Source of the DNA: Ferrovibrio sp.
GTDB taxonomy: Bacteria; Pseudomonadota; Alphaproteobacteria; Ferrovibrionales; Ferrovibrionaceae
Reading direction: 5' to 3'
Length of the DNA stretch: 54,884 bases
NCBI RefSeq assembly: GCF_019636075.1
Contig: NZ_JAHBYG010000029.1
Coordinates: 1-54,884 of the forward strand
The notes beneath the pieces were generated by a model. The model was not told where the DNA came from, searched no databases, and worked only from the letters and a program-made list of their open reading frames with translations. The position numbers and the translations under genes are program-made. This document shows positions 53,676-54,884 of the stretch, in pieces. The stretch's first letter is position 1; every line of letters starts with the position of its first letter.

Positions 53676-54782
53676 ATGAAACACCTTGATACGATCAGGC
53701 GAAAATGGCTGCTTACCCACGCCAAATTTGAAGCCGCGCGCCGCCTCAGTGAGAAACAGCGAAGAGCGGAGAGGAAGTTTAAAGAGCGGTTTGGACAGAG
53801 GCCGAAGCGGGTTTCGGGCGGGCGAAAACAAGAGCATCTGGTTGCCCCCGCTAACTTCAGCTTGGCAGGGAACTATGACGAGGTTATCGAGTTCTTTGAA
53901 CACTTCCGCCTTGCCGCCTTGCAGGAAGGGCGGTCGGTTTATGTTGACCTGAATAAGATTGAGCACATCACTCCAGCGGCCACCTTGATGCTTGCTGCTG
54001 AACTGGATAGATGGCGGAGGTTGAAGAGGATACGCTTGCGTATCCGTGATAGGGATACGATGCAGCCATCTGTTCTCTGGTCGCTTGCGCAAGTTGGCTT
54101 CTTCAACATCTTAAGAGCGATGAATCTGCCGCGCCTAGACGGCGACGACGGAGAGCCGAGAATTATCAGATGTATATCGGGGAATAAGAGCGACCTTGAG
54201 GCGGCAAGTAAGATTTCTGAGGAACTGACCGATATTTCTGATGGGGAGTTGGCGGTCAGCGAACTAGAGTTGAACGATGCCATCGTTGAAGCAATGACCA
54301 ACGCAGTACAGCACGCATATCCAGATGACATGGCATCGGGGACGGAGTGGCTTCAGGGTGAATGGTGGGTCAGCGGATCGTGGGTACCACAGGAGCGACG
54401 ATTGAATGTGCTCATCTACGATCAGGGCGTTGGCATCCCAGCGACTTTGCCGCGTTCGGAAATGTGGGAAAAAGTACGTGGACGATTGGCTGGACTGCCA
54501 CTTGTTGATGGCTTGTTCTCAGACCACGCCAAATTGATTGGAGCAGCAGTGGAGGAAGGGCGAACTTCTGTGAACACAGATGGGCGCGGGCTGGGCCTTG
54601 CCGAGATAGCTAACTTGGTCTTTGCTGACCCCAAAGGACGACTTAGAATATTAAGTGGCCACGGGGAGACCATCTTCCATTCTGGTCAATCTGTCCAATA
54701 TCTTAACCATAGTAGGCCGCTGGGCGGGACACTAATCCAGATTTCGTTAACGCTCTCGCAACAATCCGGCGGTACGAGTTAG
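53676..54782 (+). CDS. STAS-like / GHKL ATPase fusion protein on the island
   Basis: This 368-residue protein has a basic coiled N-terminus (1-55), an STAS-like segment (about 60-125; VYVDLNKIEHITPAATLMLAAEL) and a C-terminal histidine-kinase-type ATPase domain. The N-box is LELNDAIVEAMTNAVQHAYP, G1 is YDQGVGIPA, and G2 is GRGLGLAEI. No H-box or receiver is present, so it is not a classical kinase. STAS plus GHKL is the architecture of anti-sigma/partner-switch regulators and of some defence-island ATPases. Function is unproven; it is likely a regulator paired with the next gene. Confidence 0.8.
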   Translation: MKHLDTIRRKWLLTHAKFEAARRLSEKQRRAERKFKERFGQRPKRVSGGRKQEHLVAPANFSLAGNYDEVIEFFEHFRLAALQEGRSVYVDLNKIEHITPAATLMLAAELDRWRRLKRIRLRIRDRDTMQPSVLWSLAQVGFFNILRAMNLPRLDGDDGEPRIIRCISGNKSDLEAASKISEELTDISDGELAVSELELNDAIVEAMTNAVQHAYPDDMASGTEWLQGEWWVSGSWVPQERRLNVLIYDQGVGIPATLPRSEMWEKVRGRLAGLPLVDGLFSDHAKLIGAAVEEGRTSVNTDGRGLGLAEIANLVFADPKGRLRILSGHGETIFHSGQSVQYLNHSRPLGGTLIQISLTLSQQSGGTS

Positions 54783-54784
54783 CT

Positions 54785-54884
54785 ATGGAGACGGCAATGC
54801 TCATAAACGTTGCTAACCAGTTTTCGATTTTTCCGGCCGGTCGCTGATCCACCCCCACGAGGTGGTCCGGTAGGTATTTTAGTT
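54785..54884 (+). pseudogene. Start of a probable DUF4325 STAS-like gene, with an in-frame TGA
   Basis: ATG 54785 (or 54797) opens METAMLINVANQFSIFPAGR, then TGA, then STPTRWSGRYFS to the window end. The pattern FSxxPxGR followed by seven residues and SGxxF matches DUF4325, the STAS-like partner often encoded after a GHKL ATPase like that at 53676. The TGA falls at a residue that is usually aromatic. Either the gene is damaged, or the resemblance is partly chance; only 100 bp are visible. Confidence 0.35.

Larger units (their letters stand above)
51480..54884 (+). mobile_element. Integrated island at tRNA-Gln (left end; continues beyond window)
   Basis: The segment starts at the tRNA 3' end, carries a tyrosine integrase as its first gene in the same orientation, and has lower GC and different codon use than the core genes to its left. 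The att core probably lies in the tRNA 3' half (about 51480-51512); its partner copy should be beyond the window. Known content: integrase, STAS/GHKL ATPase and a likely DUF4325 fragment. Confidence 0.85.

Noticed and set aside
53520..54092. 190-codon minus-strand frame on the island
   Set aside because: No motif and antisense to the STAS/GHKL gene.

Overview
The window looks like a GC-rich alphaproteobacterial chromosome, most likely from Rhodospirillales or a close relative. The best markers are a circularly permuted two-piece tmRNA gene (ssrA) beside its partner sspB, a DUF2336 protein overlapping a diguanylate cyclase, receiver proteins ending in a GPDRRR tail, alphaproteobacterial-type SOS boxes (GTTC-N7-GTTC class), and the order xseB-ispA-dxs-tlyA-rlmD. 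No genus can be fixed from sequence alone.

Layout. 1-2.8 kb (minus): ftsY (cut by the window edge), mtaB and dapF. 2.9-6.3 kb: a PepSY-regulator-kinase operon (minus) divergent from a PepSY-like protein and cytochrome b561 (plus), with an OmpR-type direct repeat between them. 6.3-7.3 kb: an Hpt-like protein and a receiver that have both lost the phosphorylated residue. 7.5-14.2 kb: a Bcr/CflA-type exporter, thyX, permuted ssrA, sspB, class I fumarase, dapD and a second receiver. 14.2-21 kb: a flavin monooxygenase, a MarR regulator and a complete five-gene branched-chain/aromatic-type ABC importer. 21-24.5 kb: a HAD nucleotidase, a GGDEF protein and DUF2336. 24.6-31 kb: a NitT/TauT-type transporter (ATPase and permease, no binding protein) in line with xdhABC. 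31-37 kb: tandem duplicated double cNMP-binding proteins, an HcaT-like MFS carrier, and an IorAB-type molybdenum oxidoreductase with a divergent HxlR regulator. 37-41 kb: efp and divergent epmA, an extensin-like lipoprotein, and a Y-family polymerase under an SOS-like box. A perfect parS centromere site lies at 41068-41083. 41-44.7 kb: a secreted hypothetical protein, a phage-like GH108 muramidase behind an AT-rich operator-like region, DUF3293 and a SYLF protein. 44.8-51.4 kb: xseB, ispA, dxs, a MATE exporter, tlyA and rlmD. 51.4 kb to the end: tRNA-Gln(CUG), then an integrated island starting with a tyrosine integrase and a STAS-like/GHKL ATPase gene; the island runs off the window.

How the genes fit together. 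ssrA and sspB form the tagging and delivery arm of trans-translation. efp and epmA are substrate and modifying enzyme. ispA and dxs feed isoprenoid synthesis. dapD and dapF both serve lysine/diaminopimelate synthesis. Two separate molybdenum hydroxylase systems (xdhABC and iorAB) sit with transport genes and regulators, which suggests heterocycle or aromatic catabolism.

The most notable observations are the intact parS site, the operon in which receiver and Hpt have both lost their phosphorylation residues, the tRNA-Gln island with its STAS/GHKL module, a possibly nonsense-interrupted lysozyme gene behind a complex operator, and a recurring pattern of short tandem duplications (about 15-30 bp) that copy start or stop codons at gene ends.
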